Shown one piece after another: positions 7,701-16,442 of a stretch of DNA of 30,371 nucleotides. A program made the translations under genes and the position numbers. Each line of letters opens with the position of its first letter. Position 1 is the stretch's first letter. The stretch comes from Bodo saltans (lineage: Eukaryota; Euglenozoa; Kinetoplastea; Eubodonida; Bodonidae): positions 1-30,371 of the forward strand of contig CYKH01001881.1 of the NCBI GenBank assembly GCA_001460835.1, read 5' to 3'. Under the pieces are notes generated by a model, which was not told the DNA's origin, did not search any database, and worked only from the letters and a program-made list of their open reading frames with translations.

Positions 7701-10328
7701 GCACTTGATGGCATTCGTGCCGCTGATCACATCGTCCGATATCACTCAAGTTTCGAATTCCCCTCACGTGCCTCAAGCTTTCTTCGCGGCCAGCGAGGAG
7801 ACACAGCCCCATCCATCCCGCCACAAGTGATGACCTTGCAGCTCGAGTATTTCCCCCGCGGTAATGTAGCAGAGGTGTACGCGGCACACTGGCAAGGCCC
7901 ATTGATTGTCCTGCACAACACACTACGAGAACGCTGGCAACGAGAGCACCGACCTAAGGCAGTACAACAACGGAACACAGCGGTATCGTTAGGTTTGTCG
8001 CCGCGAGTCAGTGTGCATCATGGATGGCCGATCAAGTACGAAAAAGAAGCGCAGCATACACTGTCCTGGCTTGTGCGTGAAGTCTTGCCCTCACCGTTGG
8101 AACTCTTGACGATGCTTCAGCACACTGTCCTTGCACTATCCTGCTTGCATCATAGAGGAATTGTTCACGGTTGTCCGACACTATGGAGCCTGCACATCGT
8201 GACGAACTATCACTACAAGTTGAGCAACTTTGGTGCCGCCCGCCGTGTTCCACCAGCGGCTTTGCTGTCCATGGCTGGGCCCGGTTGGGTGGATCAATTG
8301 TTTGGGTCCTGCCCAACAGAGCTCTTACCTGCGCCAGAGAAACTGTCGCGCATGACTCCACAGCAAGTCGATTTGCATGTTGTGGCAGCTTCTGTTCTTC
8401 GTTTCATTTATGTTGCGATGAACAAAGTTGCAAAATGCTTTTCAGCCATTTTCTCGAACGCAAGTGGGCCTCCCACTGTTGAGCAGCTTCAACGTGCTGC
8501 ATTGTCGTCACAAGAAACGCTGAAATCTCCCTTATGTTCCTCTGGTCTGACACTGAATGCAACCCACCTGCTGACCGCTGCAGACACAGCGCACCTTCAC
8601 CCATACCGCACTGTCCGCCCTCCTGGCCAGCAACAGCCATCGTTGGACGATGACGAAGATGAAGTGTCCATTTCTCAACGCATTGTAGCCGTGCTAAACA
8701 TTATGCTGGAGGGCTCAACATCCTCCACAGACGAGCTTCTTGGGCCCGTGTACCTGGACTGCCCCTCGCCACTGGCATTCCAAGCTCAAAATGCGTATGA
8801 TCGCGATCTGATGGCGCTTCAAGCACGCATTCGCGCGCTCGAAGAAAAGAAGGCAATGTTGCAGCGCAAAGAGAAACGCGATGCTGCAGTAGAACGTCGG
8901 TCCCAATCTCCATCACGTAGGAGCGCAACAACAACACGCGTGCTGGATGGTGTGAATGAAGACTCGCCACCGCCATCGTCTTCCGCGTTCGAAGAACGAA
9001 ACGACAGCATCCTTTCTGACGATATTGTTGGGCCACCATGCGCAAAAGGCCAGCGAATCGACCCTGCTGCCGTCCGTAGCCCAACAGCGCTCCAACCAAC
9101 TGCTTCTCCAGATAACAACGCAATATCACTGCACAGACGACCTCCGTTGACGACGAGCAATGCGTCGTCGCTGCAAGTATCTCCGGTCGCGCGCCCGAGC
9201 AGCTCGTCGAGTGTTCCAATGTCGTCGCTAAGCCTTCCTGGGGCAGCAACAAGTCTCGCCTCTCGACCTCCTCCTACAACCCCGAAAACAATCACGTCAG
9301 GGTTTAGCAGCGGTGCGTCTACACCCAGGTCCTCCACAACAACAGGGAACAACTCCTTTACAGGAGCGTCGCTGTTCGGCAACTTTGCGAGTGCCACGAC
9401 TCTTGGGAGTAGTGGTCACAATTATGGGTTCTCTCAGCAGCTGCGCTCTTCTGGTGCAGTCCCCCAAATCCACAGTGCACGGTCGTTTGGCAAAATTGCA
9501 ACGAGCCATGCTACTGTTCCTCCGTCTGCTCAGCTCGTCTACGACATCACGCAGCCGGCAACACATTCATCGGCATCAGGTCCACTCTCGGCAGCGTCAT
9601 CGTTTAACTCGTCCGCCGGCGGAAGTGGAGCAACTTCGTCCATTGATCTGAAAGGGCCGTCCCTTTTCCGCACTGAGCCTCGTGGCGTCGAAGGGTTTCA
9701 AGCTCTCCGTGTCTCTCAACATAGCAACTCTGGAGGAACTGCTGGTTTAGCCGCAGCTGCGCAAGATTGCTCATCCTCGACGTTGTCACAGAGATCTTCG
9801 ACGCAGCGTGCAGTCGTAGGTGTTCATCGCACAAACGATCACTTCACGGCTAGCGGCGATGAAGCCGCTGCTGCTTCACCTAGGTATCGTCATCATCTTG
9901 ACCCTGCGGCTTCTCACATCGGCCTTTCTGATCCCGACGCCGCTAGAGTCATCGGCGTCACGACGCCCCCTCTTGCGTCGCGGCCGTTCGTTCGCCGAGC
10001 CACCGCTGCGCCACCACCAAGTGCCGAGGACCAAGTTGTGCTGGCTCCCTACCCACTGTGCGACCACTTCCGTCCCGTTCGATTGATGTCGTCTTTGACA
10101 GTCAATGCCGTGCTGTCGTTTATCAGCAACACGATGCATCTCGAGGCATACTCGAGCTTTGGGACTACCGAGGAATGCAGCGGCGCTGTGTATCGGCGAA
10201 AATCGGTGTTCCCAGGGGTGCAACAGCGTCAACCGCCATCTCCGGGGCACAATCAGCGTGCGGTTTGGGCCATTGCTGCCCCCAAAACAATGAATGTCAT
10301 GAAGAATTTTGACTTTGCGTCTGCCTAA
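4800..10328 (+). CDS. Large low-complexity protein with a central pseudokinase domain
   Basis: 1,842 residues from ATG 4800 to TAA 10328. Residues 1 to ~890 are Ser/Pro/Thr-rich and probably disordered, with acidic runs such as DEDYDDDDDSW. Residues ~900-1250 resemble a protein kinase fold: a beta-3 lysine in YAVKEV (K925), a hinge-like LQLEYFPRGNV, an alpha-E-like LSCLHHRGIVHG, and an APE-like PAPEKLS followed by a helix. The catalytic loop HRD is replaced by HGC (1123-1125) and DFG by NFG (1143-1145), so the catalytic Asp and the metal-binding Asp are both missing. A short coiled coil follows (~1337-1365, LQARIRALEEKKAMLQRKEK), then another ~450 low-complexity Ser/Thr-rich residues and a more ordered tail. 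The likely role is scaffold or regulator; no named family is recognised. The frame is uninterrupted over 5.5 kb. Confidence 0.8.
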   Translation: MDEPRTERRTVDLDRPPLRPELQLDTKPTVATSLTNRLREKAPAALDGTSPPSLSYHEGGHHVWSPQPSSSNLVSPQIPPPMFRDGTFAYVDDAMTPLAAGQSTTTPLTAFAATAHPTPVGHSQQPTTHSTTQYPDAVLRLSSLSVTHADGTSTRPTTAAPMYASARGLIAEFDEEVSYGGGHPAGGQDEDYDDDDDSWIRRQATEPTPGPHLIPTSILHRVSGQETNVYGSGDQRIPLAQDAFQTPTTPSPQRPLFPLSTDEDTFRPATRLYTAEHTVSGLCTPVQPGTPTRQQHTPDKADLSSPTARFPSDFPSTSASSPPPPTPMKARGSGGGLSRMTTPQPYGACFTSTTPSRAASMPLLNRQASPGAGCGGLSPQNHLTVNVNPFSQIQGQIQELHITPTPVSKPTGVCDCSIDDDAENIGDEELMSPLMNDAALSAAARSSSPGGGLLSHTRVAVRSQASRTSSSSAMQHQTSAMLMCPPIHSPTSGGSGMAQFPSMLSYVGSAERTPRTSTRLGHSRAVSMDMGSFSHQGGGLTVPALEHSPSLVGAGVPFARAPPKLTTMHPLLGSPDTLEATMEGPRGPLEGQSGNSNAARTYHHNYATHTAGSLHQPSFMSSPPFAPRDEDPQSSCAPPLGSPTTDPPEYYDVMQRLDFQSEDSDNDHAQQRSATRKIHQSANGSRECSSSLPAALRSDVEDLSLHSSTRRPYERSTLLDTSDEMSPVSPCPPSQVFPHANNELLTFPPRATESHVLYENFTTQPRFPLPVSAAVDQFSPRFSHQLSSRSSANQLRSTSSTTVNDDCMTVGCGTSVGGLHDEDDDDDRLDEEQQQHQRRYSDVSPPRYYAERRLSGDEGGAMPTEPPFLLADRYDDDDEKKRFMFAHEDPRHNDGSKCLVPLHIDVNGVVWLATRTIDGQHYAVKEVPLVTVSVGEVGDESTALASPHAQYLDVELECLTISTAHATALDGIRAADHIVRYHSSFEFPSRASSFLRGQRGDTAPSIPPQVMTLQLEYFPRGNVAEVYAAHWQGPLIVLHNTLRERWQREHRPKAVQQRNTAVSLGLSPRVSVHHGWPIKYEKEAQHTLSWLVREVLPSPLELLTMLQHTVLALSCLHHRGIVHGCPTLWSLHIVTNYHYKLSNFGAARRVPPAALLSMAGPGWVDQLFGSCPTELLPAPEKLSRMTPQQVDLHVVAASVLRFIYVAMNKVAKCFSAIFSNASGPPTVEQLQRAALSSQETLKSPLCSSGLTLNATHLLTAADTAHLHPYRTVRPPGQQQPSLDDDEDEVSISQRIVAVLNIMLEGSTSSTDELLGPVYLDCPSPLAFQAQNAYDRDLMALQARIRALEEKKAMLQRKEKRDAAVERRSQSPSRRSATTTRVLDGVNEDSPPPSSSAFEERNDSILSDDIVGPPCAKGQRIDPAAVRSPTALQPTASPDNNAISLHRRPPLTTSNASSLQVSPVARPSSSSSVPMSSLSLPGAATSLASRPPPTTPKTITSGFSSGASTPRSSTTTGNNSFTGASLFGNFASATTLGSSGHNYGFSQQLRSSGAVPQIHSARSFGKIATSHATVPPSAQLVYDITQPATHSSASGPLSAASSFNSSAGGSGATSSIDLKGPSLFRTEPRGVEGFQALRVSQHSNSGGTAGLAAAAQDCSSSTLSQRSSTQRAVVGVHRTNDHFTASGDEAAAASPRYRHHLDPAASHIGLSDPDAARVIGVTTPPLASRPFVRRATAAPPPSAEDQVVLAPYPLCDHFRPVRLMSSLTVNAVLSFISNTMHLEAYSSFGTTEECSGAVYRRKSVFPGVQQRQPPSPGHNQRAVWAIAAPKTMNVMKNFDFASA

Positions 10329-10794
10329 ACATTTTTTTTTCACCCAACGTAAAATATAGGTATTCCACCACGTTCGATACAGCCATAGATCGTGTTGATC
10401 CCCCCCTCTTTCTTTTTTTTTCTCCACGGTGGCGCCATGTGTGTTTTGGGTGCGTCCCGCTGGGCAGTGCGTTGTTGTTTTGCTGCAACAGACCGCACAA
10501 ACATAGACCAACACGTGGGACGGTCAATTTCTTGCGAGTGTCACTTAACACTCGGAAGTTGATTAGCCGAATCACGAAACATACAACTGAACAATACCAT
10601 GTGAAAATGTGCGTGAATATCAGAAATGTCTTTGATGTTCCGACAACCTTTTCTTGTTTCTGTTAGACTGCAACCTGTACGACGCTCGATAAACGTATCG
10701 CATCTTCACTCTTCGGTAGATCCAACGTATTGCGCTCATGATAACTTGTTTCTTGTTTTGTTTGCTTCTGGAGCAGAAGAATCGTGTGTGAAAG
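10329..10794. other. Intergenic spacer
   Basis: This 466-base spacer includes a T/C-rich run at ~10401-10425 and, at its 3' end, the acceptor tract for the LRR gene. Small open frames on both strands show no recognisable domain and are not called. Confidence 0.6.
10742..10776 (+). promoter_or_regulatory. Putative spliced-leader acceptor for the LRR/low-complexity gene
   Basis: A pyrimidine tract at ~10747-10769 (TTGTTTCTTGTTTTGTTTGC) is followed by AG at 10772-10773 and CAG ending at 10776. The ATG at 10795 is the first ATG after it. Confidence 0.45.
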
Positions 10795-11865
10795 ATGAAT
10801 CGAACGAAAAAAACAACGTCAAACGGTCGAAGCGTTGAAGACAAACAGCAGCGAGCCCACAATATCAACAATGTTGAGCCACTTCAGCGACACGGTTGGC
10901 TGTCCCTCAACGCGCATGTTGCTCGCCTGACGCACAGCACGGAAGTCCGGTACTTGGATATTAGTGACGTTGTGTTCTCCGCATCAGAATGGAGTTGGCT
11001 CGTCGACATTATCCCGACGATGGCAAACTTAGAAGTGCTTTCCTTATGCGGTAACGCCTTGACCGATGAGCAAGTGTCATCATTACTGCAACACGTAATG
11101 CCTCGTGGCTCTTCGAGCGGGCCTCTTGGCGTAGCTCCCTCACGATCCGAGCGGCGATATGCGACACCAAACACAGCTGGACTGCAGTACCTACAAGTCC
11201 TATCGTTAGCGAGCAATCGACTGACCTACAAGTCTATGTCGACCATGTATCGATTTGTCCTGTGGCACACGGCAACGCTCACGGCATTGGACTTATCTGA
11301 CAACCCACTCCGTGACCACGGTGCTCATGTGCTAGCCATCGGCCTTGCCAAGCAATCCCTTCACCCGTTGTTGGACCACCTCACTCGCGCTGAAGCCGGT
11401 GCCGCCACCACGTCCTGGTTTCCAGTTCCATTTCAGTCGAGAATGAAGAAAGTGGCTGCCGCAGTGAGAAGGCGCGATGCACCGACGGCAGCCATAGCAG
11501 CGGTGTTTGGAGGCCTTACTGTGTTATCACTGGCAAGATGCCGTGTGTCGATACGCGGCGTACACGACGTGCTGCGCTCCATTGTTCATATTCCCAACCT
11601 CACCTCGGTGGACATGTCTGAGAATACCGTCACCTACACGACACCATTAAGTGCCTTTGACAACGATATCACTGCTCAGCATCATGCTCATGGTGGTAGT
11701 GCAGGGGGGATTGCTGTACTAGAATCGCTGAATCTGTCGGGATGCCTGTTAGGTGAACAGCTGACGCCGAGTGGTGCACATGAAATGCTGCTGTGGGTGT
11801 TGTTTCACGCAACCCACCTTCGGGAATTGCATCTTGCAGACTCTCATCGAATATCTTTTGCTTGA
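10795..11865 (+). CDS. LRR protein, N-terminal part of a frameshifted gene
   Basis: 356 codons from ATG 10795 to TGA 11865. After a short basic N-terminus without a signal peptide the protein is built of ribonuclease-inhibitor-like leucine-rich repeats: VRYLDISDVVFS, LEVLSLCGNALTDEQV, LQVLSLASNRLTYKSM, LTALDLSDNPLRDHGAHVL, LTVLSLARCRVS, LTSVDMSENTV, LESLNLSGCLLG and a last partial unit LRELHLADSHRIS. The next half-repeat (LSDEGARTLTYAL) is found at once in the -1 frame, so this is almost certainly the first part of one gene continuing to 16355. No membrane span is visible. LRRs of this type bind proteins; the partner is unknown. Confidence 0.75.
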   Translation: MNRTKKTTSNGRSVEDKQQRAHNINNVEPLQRHGWLSLNAHVARLTHSTEVRYLDISDVVFSASEWSWLVDIIPTMANLEVLSLCGNALTDEQVSSLLQHVMPRGSSSGPLGVAPSRSERRYATPNTAGLQYLQVLSLASNRLTYKSMSTMYRFVLWHTATLTALDLSDNPLRDHGAHVLAIGLAKQSLHPLLDHLTRAEAGAATTSWFPVPFQSRMKKVAAAVRRRDAPTAAIAAVFGGLTVLSLARCRVSIRGVHDVLRSIVHIPNLTSVDMSENTVTYTTPLSAFDNDITAQHHAHGGSAGGIAVLESLNLSGCLLGEQLTPSGAHEMLLWVLFHATHLRELHLADSHRISFA

Positions 11866-14800
11866 GCGATGAGGGTGCACGAACGTTGACGTACGCACTC
11901 GTTAATCGACCTGATCAACATTTTCTCGGAAACCTCGTCGCACTTGACGTCTCTCGAAACTATCTGTCGATAGACGGCGCGCTAGACCTGCTCGACGCGA
12001 TTTTATTGCTTACACGAGATCGAAAAGTCTACGCTGGAGGCCGCGAAGTCTTCATCCTATCGACCCAAGGAAACTGGTATGTCGACTCAATGGCCGAGGT
12101 AGACGAACTTTTTGATGCAGCTGTGACGATGTTGTATGAAACAATCGAAGAACCCTTGCCCAGTGGGAAGACTCCCGCAGAGCGCGTGCATTTCTACTTT
12201 GGACCGTGTGTTTCTCAACAGCGAGAACAAGCTCCGTCATTTTCTTGTGCTGAATACTGTCGACAAGTTCGACGAAAGCGCTGGCCATATCCTGAACCTC
12301 ATGCCCCAAACGTAGCCGACAAGCGTCCCAGCGTTTCTTCGCCTCCATCACAAACCCAAACAGCAGAGATGCAACGGAGTCCGCGACACAACAGCCCTCA
12401 ATCCCCTGCACGCCAACCAATCATTAACCCCACTGTGGCAGAGGATGCATGGGTTCACCAGCGTCGTGCTCCTTCACCTCGCCGCGACGTGGTGGGAGCT
12501 TCAGAGATACTAGGCAGCACTGGAGTGTCGCCCATTCGACACATTACCTCTGTGGACGATGCGTCGGTCGACCAACATCGCCATGATGTGTACGATCAAC
12601 AACATTCGTACCAACATCCTCTCCACACACAACGTGCGTACGATCCATATGCAGACCCTCGCGACGGAATTCGTGGTGACCTTTCGGCTTCGCGAGCAGT
12701 GCAACGCGCACTGGTGTCTACGGTAACACCAGCGAATGATGCAGAGGGGTACACTGCTGCCACAGCAACAACAACAGTAACGAATGAACATTACTACGCA
12801 GATCACATTGAAGTGCAGCACAATTTAAGTACATCTTTGACAAGGCGACCCCTTGTCTCGCCGGAGCGAACCGATGACGAACCTCAGCCAGAGGATAGAC
12901 ACAGTCACGTGGTTCGCTCGCACCACGGTGAGCATCACGGCCCTCACCACCAGGGTGCGGCGCAAGCGGACAGTTATCATCATCATCAGCAGCTTGACAT
13001 CACCGAAGAGCTTCAGGAACCCGCCAAGGAAACAGTGCAACAGCAACCCACTGGCGTTGCCTCGCCGCCAACAAGCCCGCTAAAGACTACTGTTCCATAT
13101 TATGATGCCGCAGCCCAGCAGCGTCGTGCAGAGAGGAGAGTGACTCTTGAGTCCGTTCAGACAGATACAACAGCTCCCCCCAATCCGTATGACAACAATC
13201 GTAACGATGCCGTCGTGTCTGCACCTGCCCCGTTCGTTGACACAGTGACAGCACCTCCACCAAGCGCAGACAACGACCATAACAATAGCAGCACACTGGT
13301 TATCACAGCTGCGGACAAAGCAGCGGCACGCAAAACACGACTTGCCGCGAATCGTGCTCGCCGTCGTAAGTTGCTTGTCGACGCGTCTGACGACATCCTG
13401 GGAGAGGGGGAGGTACCTCCTGCCGCTGCTTCCAGCGTGACTACCTCTCCTGTGGAGGACGTCACACCGCCGCCCATCGAGGTTGCTGCACCGCCGCCGC
13501 CCCAAGTCGTGGACACCCCCTCCCCAATCACGCCACAGTCCCCTCAACTGCATCGTGAGAAAGGAGTGAATCCCGTCGTCGCCGTTAATCATGTTGCACC
13601 ACTTGCGCTTCCCGAAATCATTCCGAGAGACCCATCATTGCTAAAAGGACGCGTGAAGAACTTTACCTTGACCTACCACCACCCTCCAGGTCACTTATTC
13701 TGCCGCATGTGGTCTGCTCTTAGTGGCTCGCTTGGTAAAGAAGTGGCCCGCCTGAGTGCCGCAGCATTAGGAGGCGATTTCCTTGCTCTACTCCAGCCAG
13801 ACAAAGACGAGACAGCGTACACTGTGGATTCTGTGACGGCCAGTGTTCATGCCGATGCACTGTCCATTGACTTGAGCATCGCCACGAATGAAAAACGTGC
13901 AACTGTTGCCCAGCGGCTTCAAGATGCTGCGGGACTTGGGTCAGCGCCGTATGACATCAGCGACAAGAATGCGCTTACAACGCTGCCTGCTGATCATTTT
14001 CCTCGCTGCTGTCGAATATTATCCGGTTACACCATCGAAGGATCACCCCTCCCCGTCGACCCAACAGCAACGACAACGCACTGCACAGTGGATCTCCTAG
14101 GCGCAGTAATGACTGCACCACCAGACGCACTGCCGCATGCAGTCATTGAACAGTGCGGCGGTGTGCTAGAGTGGTTCCACTATCATCACGGCAGGGAGAG
14201 CGAAATTGTTGAACTCCTGCCCTCAGATCACGTAACACCAACGCAGCAGTCTGACCAGCAAGCAGCACCGGTAAACGTTGTTGAGAGTGTGCACTCACCT
14301 CCGCGTGTCGAACGTGACGCTCTTTTCAATCCTGCTACAGAAACGACGCCGCATCATAGTCATCCCTCACCTGCTCACGAAGAGAAGGAGGAATCGTTGC
14401 AAGTGTCACCAAAGAGCCCAGAAGATCTGCGACCGTCGCCTGAGTCCACCGCCGTGTTCAACCACAACAATGACGAGGGGAACGATTTGTCATTACAACT
14501 TGCGAACATACCTGACACACCACCCCCAACCGCAACAAACGAGGTGGGCGGCGGTGCGACGTTCTTGGCGTCAGTTGTCGACGCTCCCATCGATGAGGAT
14601 CGACTCCATCAAGACGACGTGTCGACTGTGTCACTTGAGTTCGAAGAGGACGTTGGTAGCAAAGCAACGCCTCAGCCTGATCCTCCCTCTGAACTACCGC
14701 CACCAGAGGACTTTACCACAAATGACAACGTCCCTCAGGTTGTAGTGGAAGATTTGCAGCTAGCCGATCGCAGCGGTGGCAGCAACAACATCACGCTAAG

Positions 14801-16355
14801 CTCCGTGTCGCTGATCCCTGCCGACATTCCATGGGCACTTCCTAACCCTGCAACTGAGGAAGACAGTCATAGTACTACTGCAGAGCATGCTGCGTACCCG
14901 CTTCCTGATGTTGTGGTGAAGTGGACGACGGCTGGGGGAGGTTTGTCCCTCCGCACGCCACAGAATGGTAGTCACGCTGGGATTATTGGTAGTGTCCTTC
15001 GAACTCTGCACGGTGGAGGTCATCGAATTCAACGATGCATGTCACCGAGTGGTGACGAAGATGCATCGAATGAGATCGTGCCAACTCACCACCAGCAACA
15101 CAACACGAGTCGTCCTACGACACCCTCTCCACCGCCTCCTGACAGCCCAGCCTCACCGCACGGTATTGTAGACGCCAGCCCAGGGAATATTTGGGGGCTG
15201 AGTAATATCCCCTCGCCCTCCAATGAAGGTCCTGTCGGAACTCACCACAGAAACAGCAAAGCCTCAAACCAAGCGCACGACGATGGGGATGACAGTGAAG
15301 TCGATCCCTTGGCACTGGGGCCTCTGTCACAACTGGTGCAGCACCGTGTCGCCCAAGACCCCGCTTTGGCGTTCTTAAAGAAGCACGCAGGCGAAGTCCC
15401 CTCTTCTGCATCATCAGCCTCTCGCTTTACGACACCAATGGTGCGGCGACCGTCACATATTGCGTCGAACGTCAGTAATAACGACGACGACGGCACGGCA
15501 TCACGAACCAACAGTCCACCTAGGAGACCCCCTATTACCGCTGAGCAGGGCGTGTTTCGCACTGATTGGCAAAACGCAGCAGAAGCCATTCTCGATCGTT
15601 GCCCAGCCAACCTTGTGGTGGACCCCGCCGTCACGGCCGATATGCTCGCACGGAGGCTTAAGAACATCGATCGAATCTGCGCAGATTCAGTAAAGAACGG
15701 TGCAGTCGGCCTGTCCTACTCCGCTCGTCACAAGTTGCGTGTGTGCCAAGGGACCATGATGCTGGACAAATCCGCCTTAGACCGTTTTAACACTGGCGCA
15801 CGGGTGAGCAGTGATGCGATTGTCCAAGCGGTTGCTGATGGGACGCCAAGTCCCGCCCCCAGAGACCGAAGCAACGATAGGCCGTCCACGCCTTCTTCCG
15901 CCTTGAAAGTGAAGCCTGTGCGCATCACCCTCAGTGTGGAATGGGATGGCTTGCTTGTCCTCAAGCGTGACGATGGCGCCATGGCGGGTAAGACTGTGCT
16001 CCTCGTGTACCCACTGGCGTATGGTGTGGGCAGTAACTCTGCTGGGGCTGGTGCCGCTGAGGGACTGGGAAAAGAGCTCGTCGTGGAGCTGCGCAAGCCA
16101 ACCCCAACAGAAGCGGAGCAGCAGGCACAACAACACGAAGTCTCTAATCAAGCACTATGGGGTAAGGTTGGCAATGTGTCACCGAGTGCGCCTGCAGCTA
16201 ATCTAGCCGGGGCGTCAGACCACTCCCTTCAGCTTCGTATCGACCTCGGTAGCCACAAGAAGGTGGAAAAGGCGTTAGAACTGCTGAGGAGCCGACAGCA
16301 AAGTGCGTTGAAGATGGTCCTTCAACCTCCTCAACAGCAGCAGCAAACGTCGTAG
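11853..16355 (+). CDS. Continuation of the LRR gene: end of LRR domain plus long low-complexity region
   Basis: About 1,500 codons in the -1 frame relative to the preceding part. The junction lies within ~11853-11862, where the upstream frame reads ATA TCT TTT GCT TGA and this one ATC TTT TGC TTG AGC. It opens with SDEGARTLTYAL and LVALDVSRNYLSIDGAL, which complete the LRR pattern; the first in-frame ATG is not until 12088. Residues after that are mainly Pro/Ser/His/Gln-rich, with a basic patch (AARKTRLAANRARRRK, ~13321-13370). A more ordered part near 13640-14220 and a C-terminal part (~15540-16110, including VRITLSVEWDGLLVLKRDD) are not recognised. The end is a Gln-rich tail. The alternative is a separate gene starting at 12088, but the LRR continuity argues against it. 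Confidence 0.65.
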   Translation: MFCLSDEGARTLTYALVNRPDQHFLGNLVALDVSRNYLSIDGALDLLDAILLLTRDRKVYAGGREVFILSTQGNWYVDSMAEVDELFDAAVTMLYETIEEPLPSGKTPAERVHFYFGPCVSQQREQAPSFSCAEYCRQVRRKRWPYPEPHAPNVADKRPSVSSPPSQTQTAEMQRSPRHNSPQSPARQPIINPTVAEDAWVHQRRAPSPRRDVVGASEILGSTGVSPIRHITSVDDASVDQHRHDVYDQQHSYQHPLHTQRAYDPYADPRDGIRGDLSASRAVQRALVSTVTPANDAEGYTAATATTTVTNEHYYADHIEVQHNLSTSLTRRPLVSPERTDDEPQPEDRHSHVVRSHHGEHHGPHHQGAAQADSYHHHQQLDITEELQEPAKETVQQQPTGVASPPTSPLKTTVPYYDAAAQQRRAERRVTLESVQTDTTAPPNPYDNNRNDAVVSAPAPFVDTVTAPPPSADNDHNNSSTLVITAADKAAARKTRLAANRARRRKLLVDASDDILGEGEVPPAAASSVTTSPVEDVTPPPIEVAAPPPPQVVDTPSPITPQSPQLHREKGVNPVVAVNHVAPLALPEIIPRDPSLLKGRVKNFTLTYHHPPGHLFCRMWSALSGSLGKEVARLSAAALGGDFLALLQPDKDETAYTVDSVTASVHADALSIDLSIATNEKRATVAQRLQDAAGLGSAPYDISDKNALTTLPADHFPRCCRILSGYTIEGSPLPVDPTATTTHCTVDLLGAVMTAPPDALPHAVIEQCGGVLEWFHYHHGRESEIVELLPSDHVTPTQQSDQQAAPVNVVESVHSPPRVERDALFNPATETTPHHSHPSPAHEEKEESLQVSPKSPEDLRPSPESTAVFNHNNDEGNDLSLQLANIPDTPPPTATNEVGGGATFLASVVDAPIDEDRLHQDDVSTVSLEFEEDVGSKATPQPDPPSELPPPEDFTTNDNVPQVVVEDLQLADRSGGSNNITLSSVSLIPADIPWALPNPATEEDSHSTTAEHAAYPLPDVVVKWTTAGGGLSLRTPQNGSHAGIIGSVLRTLHGGGHRIQRCMSPSGDEDASNEIVPTHHQQHNTSRPTTPSPPPPDSPASPHGIVDASPGNIWGLSNIPSPSNEGPVGTHHRNSKASNQAHDDGDDSEVDPLALGPLSQLVQHRVAQDPALAFLKKHAGEVPSSASSASRFTTPMVRRPSHIASNVSNNDDDGTASRTNSPPRRPPITAEQGVFRTDWQNAAEAILDRCPANLVVDPAVTADMLARRLKNIDRICADSVKNGAVGLSYSARHKLRVCQGTMMLDKSALDRFNTGARVSSDAIVQAVADGTPSPAPRDRSNDRPSTPSSALKVKPVRITLSVEWDGLLVLKRDDGAMAGKTVLLVYPLAYGVGSNSAGAGAAEGLGKELVVELRKPTPTEAEQQAQQHEVSNQALWGKVGNVSPSAPAANLAGASDHSLQLRIDLGSHKKVEKALELLRSRQQSALKMVLQPPQQQQQTS

Positions 16356-16442
16356 TGCTTTGCATGAGAGTCGATGCTACTTTTTCTTTCTCCTTTTGGC
16401 ACCCTGTACTATCATGAGATCAAATTTCTTTGTCTTCCATAA
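16279..16442 (+). repeat. Direct repeat, copy 1 (3' end of LRR gene plus downstream spacer)
   Basis: This copy covers the last ~25 codons of the preceding gene and its 3' spacer. It shares with 17661-17830 an exact core AGCAAAGTGCGTTGAAGATG, then TCCTTCAACCTCC, a CAGCAGCA run, TGATGTAG/CGTCGTAG, and the spacer features ATGCTACTTTTTCT and GTGAGATCA/ATGAGATCA. Confidence 0.7.

Noticed and set aside
8819-9397. Long reverse-strand open frame (192 codons) opposite the pseudokinase gene; similar ones at 8701-9252 and 9876-10514
   Set aside because: They mirror low-complexity Ser/Thr-rich coding on the + strand, show no domain, and no other gene in the window is on the - strand.
11850-11866. Programmed -1 ribosomal frameshift site at TATCTTTTGCTTGA
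   Set aside because: No X XXY YYZ heptamer in the correct phase and no evident downstream pseudoknot; a one-base loss is simpler.
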